Shown one piece after another: positions 51,201 to 57,860 of a DNA stretch of 64,000 nucleotides (position 1 is the first letter of the stretch; every line of letters begins with the position of its first letter). A program made the translations under genes and the position numbers. This DNA is from Prostheceraeus crozeri (lineage: Eukaryota > Platyhelminthes > Polycladida > Euryleptidae), in the NCBI GenBank assembly GCA_907163375.1, contig CAJQUW010001845.1, positions 124,001-188,000 of the forward strand. The letters run 5' to 3'. A model generated the notes under the pieces. The model made no database searches and was not told the DNA's origin. It saw only the letters and a program-made list of their open reading frames with translations.

Positions 51201-54200
51201 ATTTCAGAACCGGTCATTTCAATTTGAGATATCTGCACCTATAATTCAGACGCTAGAAGTAATTCAGAATACGTCATTTATATTTCAGAAATCCCCATTT
51301 CACTTTCAGAATTGGTCACTTGCAATTCAGATGTCAAGTTTTAATTTCAGAAACGGTAAAATATATTTCAGAATGCATCAGTTTAATTTAAGCACTTCTC
51401 AGTTGTCAGAAAATGCTTACAAAGATCCGAATAGTGTGCAGGAGGCTAAGGTATAAATTGGCCAACACAGATGATTGATAAAATTACTGTTGGTGACAAT
51501 GCAAGTGTCCGATAATTGTGCAATTTGTTTGAGACCAATGTCAAAAGCAACATTATTACGAATGCATGCATTTATTCCACCGCGAATGCATTGCTCCTAT
51601 TACGAACAGCGTCAATGCGTTAAATTTAAAATCTCTGGATGAAAAAACGCATCTTTTATCTTACAAAATCAAATTAAAGAATATTGAATATCTCACAAAG
51701 TGATAGAAGCTTATATTTTATTGAAAATGCCACTTCTGATTTAAAGAAACAAATTCTGAAGAATTTGACATTCTCAAATTTAATTGATGCATTCTGAAAT
51801 ATATTTTACCGTTTCTGAAATTTAAACTTGACATCTGAATTGCAAGTGACCAATTCTGAAAGTGAAATGGGGATTTCTGAAATATAAATGACGTATTCTG
51901 AATTACTTCTAGCGTCTGAATTATAGGTGCAGATATCTCAAATTGAAATGACCGGTTCTGAAATATAAACTGCAAATCTGAAATATAAATGACACTTTCT
52001 TAAATATATATCGTCTTTTCTGGAATTCTGAAGTATAAATGACTAAAAGTGAATTATAAATGATCATTTCTGAAATATAAACTGCAAATCTGAAATATAA
52101 ATGACACTTTCTTAAATATATATCGTCTTTTCTGGAATTCTGAAGTATAAATGACTAAAAGTGAATTATAAATGATCATTTCTGAAATATAAACTGCAAA
52201 TCTGAAATATAAATGACACTTTCTTAAATATATATCGTCTTTTCTGGAATTCTGAAATATAAATGACTAAAAATGAACTATAAATGATCATTTCTGAAAT
52301 ATAAAGTCTATTTCTGAATTAGAAATGACAAAGTCTGAAATATAAGTGTTGCATTCTCAAATACAAATGATTTAAACACACGCACAAAAATTCTCTGAAA
52401 TTAAAATGCTGTTGTCAAAAATATAAATGCTTCAATCTGAAATATAAACTTGAAATGCTGAAATAAATCTGCTGGATTCTTGAATATAACTGCAGAGTTC
52501 TGTAATTAAAGTGGAAATGGTGTAGAGGGTTTTCTTTGCAAGCTACAAGCAAGCGACTAAATGTCCCTTACACAAGTGTGCATCGATGGCATAATGATGA
52601 TTTTCGACTCTGTCGTAAAGAGGGCTCTGGCCGTCCACGCAAAACATCCAAACGTAGAGACCACCTAATTTTGAGATTTGTTAAAGTTGATCCATAAAAG
52701 TTGATCCATAAAAGTTGATCCATAAAACCATTAAAGTCTCTCGTTAACTGAGATGGCTGCACTAGACTCGTCTATTTCTAAGTCCACTATTCGTAGAAGA
52801 CTTGTTGTTCATAGTGATCCATCGACTTGGTTATTTATGGATGATAATGTTACGTGTCACAGGAGTAGTAGAGTCAACTTATGCAAGTCTCAATTAGGGC
52901 TTAGGACATTATCTTGGCCAGCTCGTTCTCCTAATCTGAATCCAATAGAAAATGCATGGAGTATTCTAAAACGTAACGTTCGTCGTTCACTGCTACCTAC
53001 AGATGGCGTATCACAACTTACGTCACTGTTAAAAAGAGAGTGGAGAAAGTTAGATCAGTCAAAAATCAACGATATCATCGAATCAATGCCTAGACGAATT
53101 GGTAATGTCATTGACAATAAGGATAGGGCCACAAAATATTAGCTTCTTAAGAACTGTTACTGTATCATAGCTTATCAGATTACATAAGGACATTTAAATA
53201 TATTAGGGACATGAAATAACATGAAAAATGTTTTCTGTATCATACTTATGTTTTATTTAGTCAAATTTTAGGATGATCCACTTTTTATGAAACGGACTGT
53301 ATTTGTCAAAAACGTTTAAATTTCAGTTCACATTTCATTATTGATACTCAGTTTAAACTTTCTATCCATTTCTCACTCTGTTTGATTACAATCCCATTTT
53401 CCTTCGGAAACAACATTCCTAATACAATGTTAAGGAAGTGAGTTTCTATCATAGAGTCTTTCCGCTCGATTCACTTGTTAATAGAATGGAATAGGAAACG
53501 TGGCACGATCAATCAAAAAGTAATTCGTCTCTGTGCGCATTACAGACGTGATATTTCCGAAAATAGAAATTGTTTTTGTTTGTCAATTAATATTTGCAAC
53601 ATCAGAAATTCTATTTCGGTGAAATTCTAACGCCTGCAGTAGTTTTATCATCTTCTGATTACTCAATTTCAGATAAGCAGACAGCTTGAGATCGGCCAGG
53701 ATGCTCTATTTGCATCTCCCACACATTCATCAAGGCTTTCCTTTATCAATATTGAGCTAAGCGGCCGTAGACGCTAATTCTGTCATTTTACAGTTGAAGA
53801 GATCACAATAGAATCCTTCCTCGAGATCTTCCTTATGAATTTGCTAATCAGTAAGTAACAGGCTTTGCCACTATCTTACCTCTTCTCGCGTCAGTCCAAC
53901 CTCCTCCAGGTTTTGAATCTCACGCACTCGCTCCCGCAGGGCAAGTTCCAGTTCAGACAGCTGTTCCTTCTTCCGGCTGAGTTTTTCATTGAGGGTCTCC
54001 AGCGAGTGAAGCAGACGATTCCTGCGCATTTCAGCGAGAGCAAGCTCTGCTCTTGCGTCTTCTGTCTGCTCGCGACTGTTCCTCGTCATTTTCTCGTTCA
54101 GGCGGAATTCAGCAGCATTTCGGCGCAGTGAATCTTCAAGTCGGGTCAGATCTGAGATGAGGCGGACCTTTTCGGACCGTGCAGTGCGAACTGCGGTTGA

Positions 54201-54239
54201 TAAATCGTCCAGCTGATTGATCTTCTGGTCAAGGGCTTG
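18136..54239 (-). CDS. large coiled-coil protein, 3' part of gene, thirteen exons
   Basis: Exons in transcript order: 54239-53880, 43298-43134, 43071-42904, 41478-41152, 32808-32650, 27812-27528, 27190-27071, 26311-26133, 26022-25791, 23657-23494, 21635-21350, 20070-19915, 18201-18136. All have GT-AG borders and join in frame, giving about 888 residues. Ten of twelve junctions are phase 0. Almost the whole product is heptad-rich, charged coiled coil (for example ERDELFELIRASDETE, RERLRDTLTQERDVW). A non-coil patch YDECLRLVRALQP...GLPPVPSD lies near residue 590, and there is an SP-rich linker (STSPVRKSHSPDP). The tail is Ser/Arg-rich and ends SPAQIPVRD. Such layouts are common in centrosome, cilium and Golgi scaffolds, but I do not recognise the family. 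The start codon and 5' exons were not found in 54240-64000. Its introns reach 10.6 kb and are packed with transposons. Confidence 0.82.
18202..19914. other. coiled-coil gene intron, nothing recognised
   Basis: AT-rich intron; no repeat ends or coding motifs seen. Confidence 0.4.
19915..20070 (-). CDS. coiled-coil gene exon 12
   Basis: 52 codons, acceptor TTTTCAGCAG (CAG could be trimmed by one codon), donor GTGAGTC. DITFGGLGVRNRTPTGTF, then a Ser/Arg-rich part and DNLSEKMRM. Not coiled coil. Confidence 0.75.
20071..21349. other. coiled-coil gene intron, nothing recognised
   Basis: Holds an 82-codon minus frame at 20402-20647 with a hydrophobic start, without homology I recognise; not called as a gene. 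Confidence 0.4.
21350..21635 (-). CDS. coiled-coil gene exon 11 with SP-rich linker
   Basis: Acceptor TCATTGCAG, donor GTGAGTACT. KMRDAKKSLKRRERELSEK, then STSPVRKSHSPDPQISSS, then coil ERITNLREENIGLRKENIS. Ends SPQPDFRTSQ. The Ser-Pro sites suit phosphorylation (inference). Confidence 0.85.
21707..22268 (-). mobile_element. hAT element, 562 bp, with transposase C-terminal remnant
   Basis: Ends CAGTGGCGGCGCGAGG and, inverted, CAGTGGCGGCGCTAGG. The flanks CTATTTAT and CTATTCAT form an 8-bp duplication with one difference. On the minus strand LSLISIERLRLNN...IDVFAKCKARRVQI matches the end of the hAT dimerisation domain (pattern LS.LSIE....DFD.IID.FA..KARR). An internally deleted copy of an autonomous hAT. 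Confidence 0.85.
22269..23493. other. coiled-coil gene intron, nothing recognised
   Basis: AT-rich; no element ends recognised beyond the hAT copy. Confidence 0.4.
23494..23657 (-). CDS. coiled-coil gene exon 10
   Basis: Acceptor ATTCATCAACAG chosen because it restores phase 0 with exon 9; donor GTAAGAAAT in phase 2. LKMAQDSSSRTFEQLI ... LQEEFNHEFE. Confidence 0.8.
24182..24380 (+). mobile_element. SINE family 1, copy b
   Basis: tRNA-like head CAGTGGCTAAGTGCTTGG with box B AGAGGTTGAGCCCC, body GGAAGGGCATCCGGAC, and 3' block GTCAGCACCGTCCAAGCCCT ... GACGTTAAACC. Inserted in the hAT element at 23868-25051. Confidence 0.8.
24486..24644. mobile_element. small MITE with CCCTTTCGCGACC ends
   Basis: Ends CCCTTTCGCGACC and GGTCGCGAAAGGG are perfect inverted copies. 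Inside is a second pair built on GCGTGC(T)CTGCACGCA. Flanks TTGAA and TTGAG could be decayed TTAA sites, which would suggest piggyBac, but this is inference. Confidence 0.65.
25338..25409 (+). tRNA. tRNA-Thr(AGT)-like sequence, probably a pseudogene
   Basis: A clear D arm (GTAGCTCAGTTAATTAGAGC) and T arm (GTAGGTTTGAATCCTAC). The anticodon loop CTAGTTA gives anticodon AGT, stem CAGGT/ACCTT has one mismatch. The acceptor stem (GGCTCG against AGTAGC) pairs poorly, so a functional tRNA is unlikely; it could also be a SINE head. Confidence 0.5.
25791..26022 (-). CDS. coiled-coil gene exon 9
   Basis: Completes an Arg codon, then GLPPVPSDMKGCLHLLESCI ... EKLIESHRVE. Acceptor CCATTTCAG, donor GTGAGATG. 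Includes a short Pro-rich hinge followed by more coil. Confidence 0.83.
26133..26311 (-). CDS. coiled-coil gene exon 8
   Basis: Acceptor TGTTTGCAG, donor GTAAGAAAT, ending in phase 2. Coil KERVLKSHLTAGEDLRSEL, then the less coil-like YDECLRLVRALQPTLASSQ, the most distinctive stretch for a family search. Confidence 0.83.
27071..27190 (-). CDS. coiled-coil gene exon 7
   Basis: 40 codons, acceptor TCATTCCAG, donor GTTAGTG. DMDRERNRLGSIIDDQSAT ... YEGRINE. Confidence 0.82.
27528..27812 (-). CDS. coiled-coil gene exon 6
   Basis: 95 codons, acceptor GACTTTTGTAG, donor GTGAGTGC. RKTEECDALTRLVQQKSHE, then RERLRDTLTQERDVWQRQSD, ending ENALRSARE. Confidence 0.85.
28000..31130. other. coiled-coil gene intron, nothing recognised
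   Basis: About 3 kb of AT-rich intron between exons 6 and 5. No coding motif or transposon end recognised. Confidence 0.4.
31141..31837. mobile_element. foldback (palindromic) element A, copy 1
   Basis: Left arm 31141-31427 and right arm 31482-31775 are near-identical inverted copies around a 54-bp loop. The right arm has a small extra segment (TACTGGAATCACTGGATT). Sequence continues on the right to CTCCCGGACTAT, which is also the start of the copy at 57861. No transposase. Confidence 0.88.
32650..32808 (-). CDS. coiled-coil gene exon 5
   Basis: 53 codons, acceptor GCTCTTCAG, donor GTAGGTGG. ERKLRRLQEELTDKRLKDVE ... EISLLRENIE. Follows an 8.3-kb intron. Confidence 0.82.
33016..33912. mobile_element. 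foldback element B, mariner-like ends
   Basis: Arms of about 400 bp (33016-33420 and 33515-33912) are inverted copies with few differences around a loop of about 95 bp. Both ends read TACAGTGCRCGACAGCAAG, i.e. TA followed by CAGTG, as in Tc1/mariner elements. No coding frame. Confidence 0.88.
34186..34720 (-). mobile_element. CR1/L2-type LINE ORF2 C-terminal fragment
   Basis: The minus frame at 34232-34705 reads LKWDSHFSLLLKRCSKRLYL, then LKDALQHDELWLTFHMLIEN, then YKRGRRLICP and finally NRRQNSFVVLSSLVINGL. These match the order of blocks after the RT domain in CR1/L2 LINEs (WD.HI...CKKA..RLY.LR.LK, then Y..LI.P.LEY, then R...). 5'-truncated; the frame is open for 158 codons. Confidence 0.75.
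35578..36619 (+). mobile_element. Tc1/mariner-superfamily element with DUF4817-type transposase, internally deleted
   Basis: Inverted ends of about 28 bp (GGGTGGGCCGTAAAGGACCG... and its complement) sit in TA-rich flanks (TATA left, TATA right); the left end appears to lack one base. The transposase frame 35758-36174 carries the N-terminal HTH region (LDAQQRIFCIKRYYST, then GSVLDKKSSGRPKS). It jumps directly to VTGETYLHMLE and DIWCQQDGAPPHYARNV. The stretch with the first catalytic Asp is therefore missing. After a frame change near 36176, PPRSPDLPPMDFSVWG gives the third catalytic block. Confidence 0.88.
37740..38060. other. CCGG-rich patch of unknown origin
   Basis: Within a long AT-rich intron, 37915-38060 repeats CCGGA/CCGGT several times (ACCGGTGTCCCGCATCCGAA and so on). 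Possibly one end of an old repeat; not assigned. Confidence 0.3.
38881..39237 (+). mobile_element. retroelement-derived frame, class uncertain
   Basis: The frame includes FLPMVFSSSGGCGPTARKA, AFIRTRISFALVQVIEIYLR and RGQPANNTSVV. A similar block (F.PLVFS..GG.G, then R..LSF.LLR....C.RG) is common in animal retroelement relics, recalled from memory. The family and boundaries cannot be fixed here. It looks old and partial. Confidence 0.4.
41152..41478 (-). CDS. coiled-coil gene exon 4
   Basis: 109 codons, acceptor CTCTTCTTCAG, donor GTAAGTGG. DKESEVRNVSNRYQQEL ... EEELKSKMRNLEVES. Regular heptads throughout. Confidence 0.85.
41582..42104. mobile_element. 522-bp hAT-like MITE, copy A
   Basis: Ends CACAGAATTAGA and TCTAATTCTGTG. 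Nearly identical over its whole length to copies at 49434 and 61908. Unlike them it has no matching flanks (GTCTAATC left, ATTCCGCC right), and its right end abuts a Penelope-like fragment. Confidence 0.85.
42105..42420 (-). mobile_element. Penelope-like element GIY-YIG fragment
   Basis: The minus frame contains DHIDHCRVVYEIGFRHCDKV followed by YAGQTKNRLFTRFQQHQS and ERSALAES. This is the VVY...VY.G.T...R...H core of the GIY-YIG endonuclease of Penelope-like elements. It is cut off by the MITE at 41582-42104. RT part not seen. Confidence 0.7.
42640..42870 (-). mobile_element. tRNA-derived SINE, second type
   Basis: On the minus strand: GTGGCTCAGTGACTAATG (box A) and GGGGCTCAAATCTGCC (box B) with tRNA-like spacing, then a body with CACTGGGAAGGAGGGTTCC and end ACCTGCGCTGTGTCAAGC. 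It ends just before exon 3. Confidence 0.6.
42904..43071 (-). CDS. coiled-coil gene exon 3
   Basis: 56 codons, acceptor ATCTTCACAG, donor GTAAGAAAA. ELEQSMAKISTFRMEKETL ... EISHLME. Only a 62-bp intron separates it from exon 2. Confidence 0.85.
43134..43298 (-). CDS. coiled-coil gene exon 2
   Basis: 55 codons, acceptor ACATCTTTCAG, donor GTGAGTG. IDEVIRERDELFELIRASDE ... ISALQE. Separated from exon 1 by a 10.6-kb intron that holds most of the nested elements. Confidence 0.85.
44000..48100. other. coiled-coil gene intron, little recognised
   Basis: Part of the 10.6-kb intron between exons 2 and 1. AT-rich; a 121-codon + frame at 44565-44927 has no recognisable motif. A short tail-like motif GACGAAGCGCGTCGG at 48170 recalls the tail motifs at 55.2 and 57.5 kb. 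Confidence 0.35.
48640..49240. repeat. GC-rich repeat remnant with hairpin
   Basis: Contains CCCGCCTGG pairing with CCAGGCGGG 30-odd bases on, with GGGGCCGAAACGCGACC inside, then (48950-49230) a second GC-rich block with GGTCCAGCCC-like phrases. Base composition differs sharply from the host intron. The CGAAACGCG phrase links it to Penelope-like tail motifs; class otherwise unknown. Confidence 0.4.
49434..49955. mobile_element. 522-bp hAT-like MITE, copy B
   Basis: Inverted ends CACATAATTAGA and TCTAATTCTGTG, flanked by a perfect 8-bp duplication TTCAATCC (49426-49433 and 49956-49963). The minus frame reads RRETLEHVTLMKWHNLL ... VNRITRQ-like sequence, kept open in two copies. Confidence 0.9.
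50641..52524. mobile_element. 1.88-kb giant palindrome made of TTTATATTTCAG motifs
   Basis: Left arm 50641-51392 and right arm 51775-52524 are near-perfect inverted copies; the loop is about 382 bp. Ends are TACACCATTTCC, giving TA at each border. Within each arm the phrase TTTATATTTCAGA recurs every 20-35 bp, and a 112-bp unit is repeated about three times (50872-51207 and its mirror). Confidence 0.9.
50872..51207. repeat. 112-bp tandem repeat, three units, left arm
   Basis: AAATGATCATTTATA recurs at 50872, 50984 and 51096, exactly 112 bp apart, with each unit containing AGAAAAGACGATATATATTT. The mirror array occupies about 51955-52290 in the right arm. Confidence 0.9.
52540..53142 (+). pseudogene. 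Tc1 transposase remnant
   Basis: An N-terminal remnant in another frame reads GSGRPRKT-like sequence near 52625-52650. The open frame 52753-53139 then joins the HTH fragment SKSTIRRRL directly to FMDDNVTCHRSSRV (second Asp) and SWPARSPNLNPIENAWSILK (third acidic residue region, DD34E type). The part with the first catalytic Asp is deleted. A triple GTTGATCCATAAAA direct repeat occurs at 52686-52727. Confidence 0.88.
53880..54239 (-). CDS. coiled-coil gene exon 1 (first recognised)
   Basis: 120 codons in phase 0, acceptor TTTTCTCTGCAG, donor GTAAGATAG. Starts QALDQKINQLDD, contains RTARSEKVRLISDLTRLEDS and ends EVGLTREE. Continuous coiled coil. Confidence 0.85.
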
Positions 54240-54439
54240 CTGCAGAGAAAATGGGAGAGCAAGTTATTCATTTGGACGAAAGTATAGACTATGATAAGTT
54301 AATTTATTTGCTGGGATGTCAATAGGGCCAATAGTTCACTTAGTAGAGCGACAACCTGGTCAACCAAAGCTATTTTCTGTTAGTTTAAATTACGTATACA
54401 ACTAATGTAATGATTTGATGCATTAAATACCACATTATT

Positions 54440-54780
54440 TGTAAGAATCTGTTGCACACTTAAGCAATCCTCTCCCAGTGAGCGGCATCCCTCAAGGGTC
54501 ACTTCTTGGCTCGTTTTTGTTTAAATGTGTTGTTGGCTCCCTTTCATCAGCTGATTCATCCAACGTTATAGTTAAATATGTCGACGATTGCACCTATGTT
54601 ATCCCAGTTTTTGCAGATAGTTGTGTGATTGCGAATCTGTCGCAGGATATAAAACTGTGTCAAATAAAGAAGATATAAATCTGATCTCTTGGTCCTATTC
54701 CGTCGACTTGAATCTGAACTTTTCTAAATGCAAACTTTTGTGGATACCAAGATCCGTAAAACCTCTTTTCAACATGTTAT
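54440..54780 (+). mobile_element. LINE reverse-transcriptase fragment
   Basis: The frame at 54478 reads SGIPQGSLLGSFLFKCVV, then VKYVDDCTYVIPV (YVDD catalytic box), and continues after a frame change near 54675 with SYSVDLNLNFSKCKLLWIP. The block order matches CR1-like non-LTR RT domains. Both ends are missing. Confidence 0.75.
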
Positions 54781-54789
54781 TCCAGAGTT

Positions 54790-55240
54790 ATCAACTGTCA
54801 ACTGTTTTAATTGTAATTTCAACCATATTATTATCAATCTTATCGAAATAAATACATATACATTTAATAAGCATCCCTATTATGCGACAAGAGGTACAGG
54901 GCATCGGTCTCACAAACGATCTTTCTTGAATGAATCATATCAGAAAAGAAAAAGTCGTACACCGCAAGTATGTCGGTCGTTGAATTTATGTTTTACTCAC
55001 ACGACTTGTGAATCTCTCACAGCGATTGATATTCATGCTAGCAATTTCTGTGCCTTGGACATCTGCAGTCAGATATGCGAATTATGCTCGCATTATCTGT
55101 ATGCGACCTTGAATTTTGAATTTTTGCATGTTACAGTGTCAATACAATCATGTTCCACATCCAGTTTGTCTTGATAATGGTCGCAGTGCTGTCGACCGAA
55201 ACGCGTCGATAATAAACATTCTTATTATAAAGTGTGGTTT
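54790..55240 (+). mobile_element. retroelement 3' piece with hammerhead-like tail
   Basis: Ends with TTGATAATGGTCG, a loop, CGACCGAAACGCGTCG and AATAAA-like sequence near 55215. GGTCG pairs with CGACC, then GAAA: the layout of a hammerhead ribozyme core with changed core bases. The preceding frame (54728-55171) has no motif I know. Penelope-like origin is inferred from the tail match at 57.5 kb. Confidence 0.45.
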
Positions 55241-57057
55241 TCCTGCATCAAGCATTTAGACATGCATACATAAGAGAGTGATAGAGTAGTATAACATTCC
55301 ATTATCAAATAAAAAATGAGAAGGAGGCCTTCGTAATCTTTGAGGACAAAAGAAGCAATTCTTCATGCTTTTTCGATATACAACTTATCTTCAACAACAA
55401 TGGGTTGATAACTTATCAACTTCTTCCAGTGCAGTAGCTGCCGAATAGATTATTCAGAAGCGGTAGCCCCCAGGAGTTTCAATGACCCTTCAAAGTGAAA
55501 AGAATTTGCTGAAGCATCAAAGGAAATCGCATTAATTTTATAGAAAATATTTCTTCATGAAAACGTCCATTTTCAAGAATTAGGGTTCCATCTCAATCCT
55601 TTTTTCTTAATGGCCAATGAAGAACATATCATCCGGAAGGACAACACTTCCGAGTTGCTTTACACCTGACCGTGTCTTTCATTTCACAAACAGATCGCAG
55701 CATATCCCCAAGCAGATTGTGATGCTGAATGGTAGAGAGACTGACAGAATCTCTTCCTCCGACGAACATATTCAATTGGCTAAGTGTGCTTGTACTTCTA
55801 AGGACGGGCCTAACTACATCGCATTTTAGCGCGGGTCCCCTCCGAACGGGAGGCTGGTGGCTGTAGTTACGGCTGTGACTTCTTCTATTACAGCATCCGT
55901 ATCTACTATCATGTCTGCCTGCAAGTATTGAATGACTTGTAAGTGCTCTGACGAATCGATTAGGCAAGACATCGATTTTCTTCGTTGTTAAAGAAATTAC
56001 AGAAAATACTTGTAAACAAGCTATGTGACATGGCCTGAAGAAATCTTCAAAGTATACGATCCTCAGAGACCCTGATATTTCTTTATGATAAAAATGAGCT
56101 AAATGTGCTTGTATTAGCACCAATACCTTCCTTTTACTCTCTTCTTATCATTGAATGATTGAACATTCAGAATGAGGATGCATTCAATCATTAAAGATCT
56201 CACTCCCTAATCAGTTGCTCAATTAGTTGACACCCACTTGGACCTCCAAGCGACCTCCATGACAATTAGCTTTAACGATTTGGTAATCTAACATCGTTTC
56301 AATTCCAAAACTTACAGAGATTAGACTTTCATCAATGAAATAGCGGCGAAGGTTCTCCATAAAGCCGATTAAACTGGACACTTGCTATTTACACGCATTC
56401 AACGAAGCCTAAACGTTCGTTGAAGGTCTTTTATAACGAGTCACACATTCCTATCAATATTCAGAAATTGTTTGAGTATCTCATTGACATCAATCAATAA
56501 ACTCTGATGAGAGACAATAGTTGTACCTGCTCAGAGTCCTTGAATGTAAGTGAAGATTATAAGAGCATTGATCCTTGAATATATTTGGCGTATCTAATAA
56601 GTTCCCGCATTGGGCATATTTTGTGCAAATGACAAAGCTATTCAATCTTATTAGCATTATTCTTAGAAATCCTGACCATTAAACATTTTTAGAGCTCAGA
56701 GACAAAGTTCTAGCTGATACCTGGCTGCAATTCAGTTCGAGACAAATGTATGCTCGAACGTGTGTCTGGTTTAATTCCATAATGATCAAAGTTGGCTGCT
56801 TGCACTATTGAATTGAGCAAAATAGCTACAGAAAAATCAAAAATTCGAAAGATCTCTAAGACAACATAGAGTTTTGAATGAATAGAAACCTTGCAATCTT
56901 GTGTAGATATTCAAAACGCTCATAAAAAGTGAAAAAAGTGAAAGAAGAATCCAAAAACCACACCAATGCACAGAATTCTACATTTTCGTGGAGAATTTAT
57001 CGACTTGCCAATAAAGTTACAATTGACATCAGCTGGAACGTTGGCTCTGGGCTCATA

Positions 57058-57635
57058 TGATATGGCAGTTGCGGTAACAAAAAGTTGCGCAATGTCTTGA
57101 AAACCAAATCAACAATAAAAAAACATGATAATTGTAAAGTATGTAACCAGCTACCAGAGAAATTTAACTGTGAAAAGACCTGCGTGGTTTATCAATTCAC
57201 GTGTAATAGATGTAATGCTAAGTACATAGGAAAAACTTCTCATCCTTTTTATGTAAGGTATAATGAACACTACAATAGTATTAAAAACAAAAATAGTGCA
57301 AGTGTTTTGTCAGATCACACCAAAATTTGTGACGTCAGTAGCATAGAAGATTTTAGCGTTGAATATTTGAGATGTCTGAATGATTCGGTTGAAACAAGTT
57401 TGGTGAAATCGCGACTTATCAACTTGCACAAGCCAAGCATGAACAGGCGTCACGAAACAGCAGGAGCTGTTCTGCTACAAGTGTAAAAGTGCATAAGTCA
57501 TTCATTATTAAGTGTTCTGCCATTGACAAAGGTTCTGGACCCGAAACGTCTGACGATTTTTATTCTTTATTCATTTTACTCGGCATTAAACATATCGGGA
57601 GAGTATTGAAATTGGTTTTACATTCGCATTGAATC
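57058..57635 (+). mobile_element. 5'-truncated Penelope-like insertion, 578 bp, 12-bp duplication
   Basis: TCTGGGCTCATA occurs at both borders (57046-57057 and 57636-57647). The frame 57085-57483 carries a Cys cluster (CKVCN...C...C...CNRC), then GIY-YIG core VVYQFTCNRCNAKYIGKT, the Arg/His block FYVRYNEHY, and a downstream Glu in SVETSLVKSRLINLHKPS. The RT domain is absent through 5' truncation, usual for target-primed insertion. About 40 bp after the stop lies TTGACAAAGGTTCTGGACC then CGAAACGTC, a hammerhead-like tail. Confidence 0.87.
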
Positions 57636-57860
57636 TGGGCTCATAAATGGCATAATAATAAGGATCTCTAAGAATAGTACTTATTGCTCATAGATTGAAT
57701 AGTTTTGTCGTTTACCAAAATATGCCCAGTGCGGGAACTTACTAGACACGCCAAATGTCATCATTGAATACAAAAGCAAATGAACTTAAAAATCGAATAT
57801 TCTTGACGACTTTTCGAGTTTTCATCATCTGCCACGTCTAATGAGGACTGGATTGCTTGG

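Larger units (their letters stand above)
50081..53301 (+). mobile_element. Tc1-type transposon carrying a 1.88-kb palindrome
   Basis: Ends TACAG..TTTCATAAAAA(A/G)TGGATCA are inverted over about 32 bp and begin with TA. With the insertion at 50641-52524 removed, the element would be about 1.34 kb, near the usual Tc1 size. A deleted transposase gene lies in the right part. Confidence 0.87.

Noticed and set aside
50872-51207. Regular repeats considered as a CRISPR array
   Set aside because: Units are 112 bp without unique spacers, lie in an animal intron, and are mirrored in the other arm.
50641-52524. Paired long repeats considered as LTRs
   Set aside because: The two arms are inverted, not direct, and no retroviral-type genes lie between them.
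54330-54370. tRNA-like stretch AGTTCACTTAGTAGAGCG
   Set aside because: A box-A-like part is present but no box B at proper spacing.
55629-56123. 164-codon minus frame
   Set aside because: No recognisable domain, no splice or promoter context, and the + strand overlaps another frame of similar openness; probably chance.
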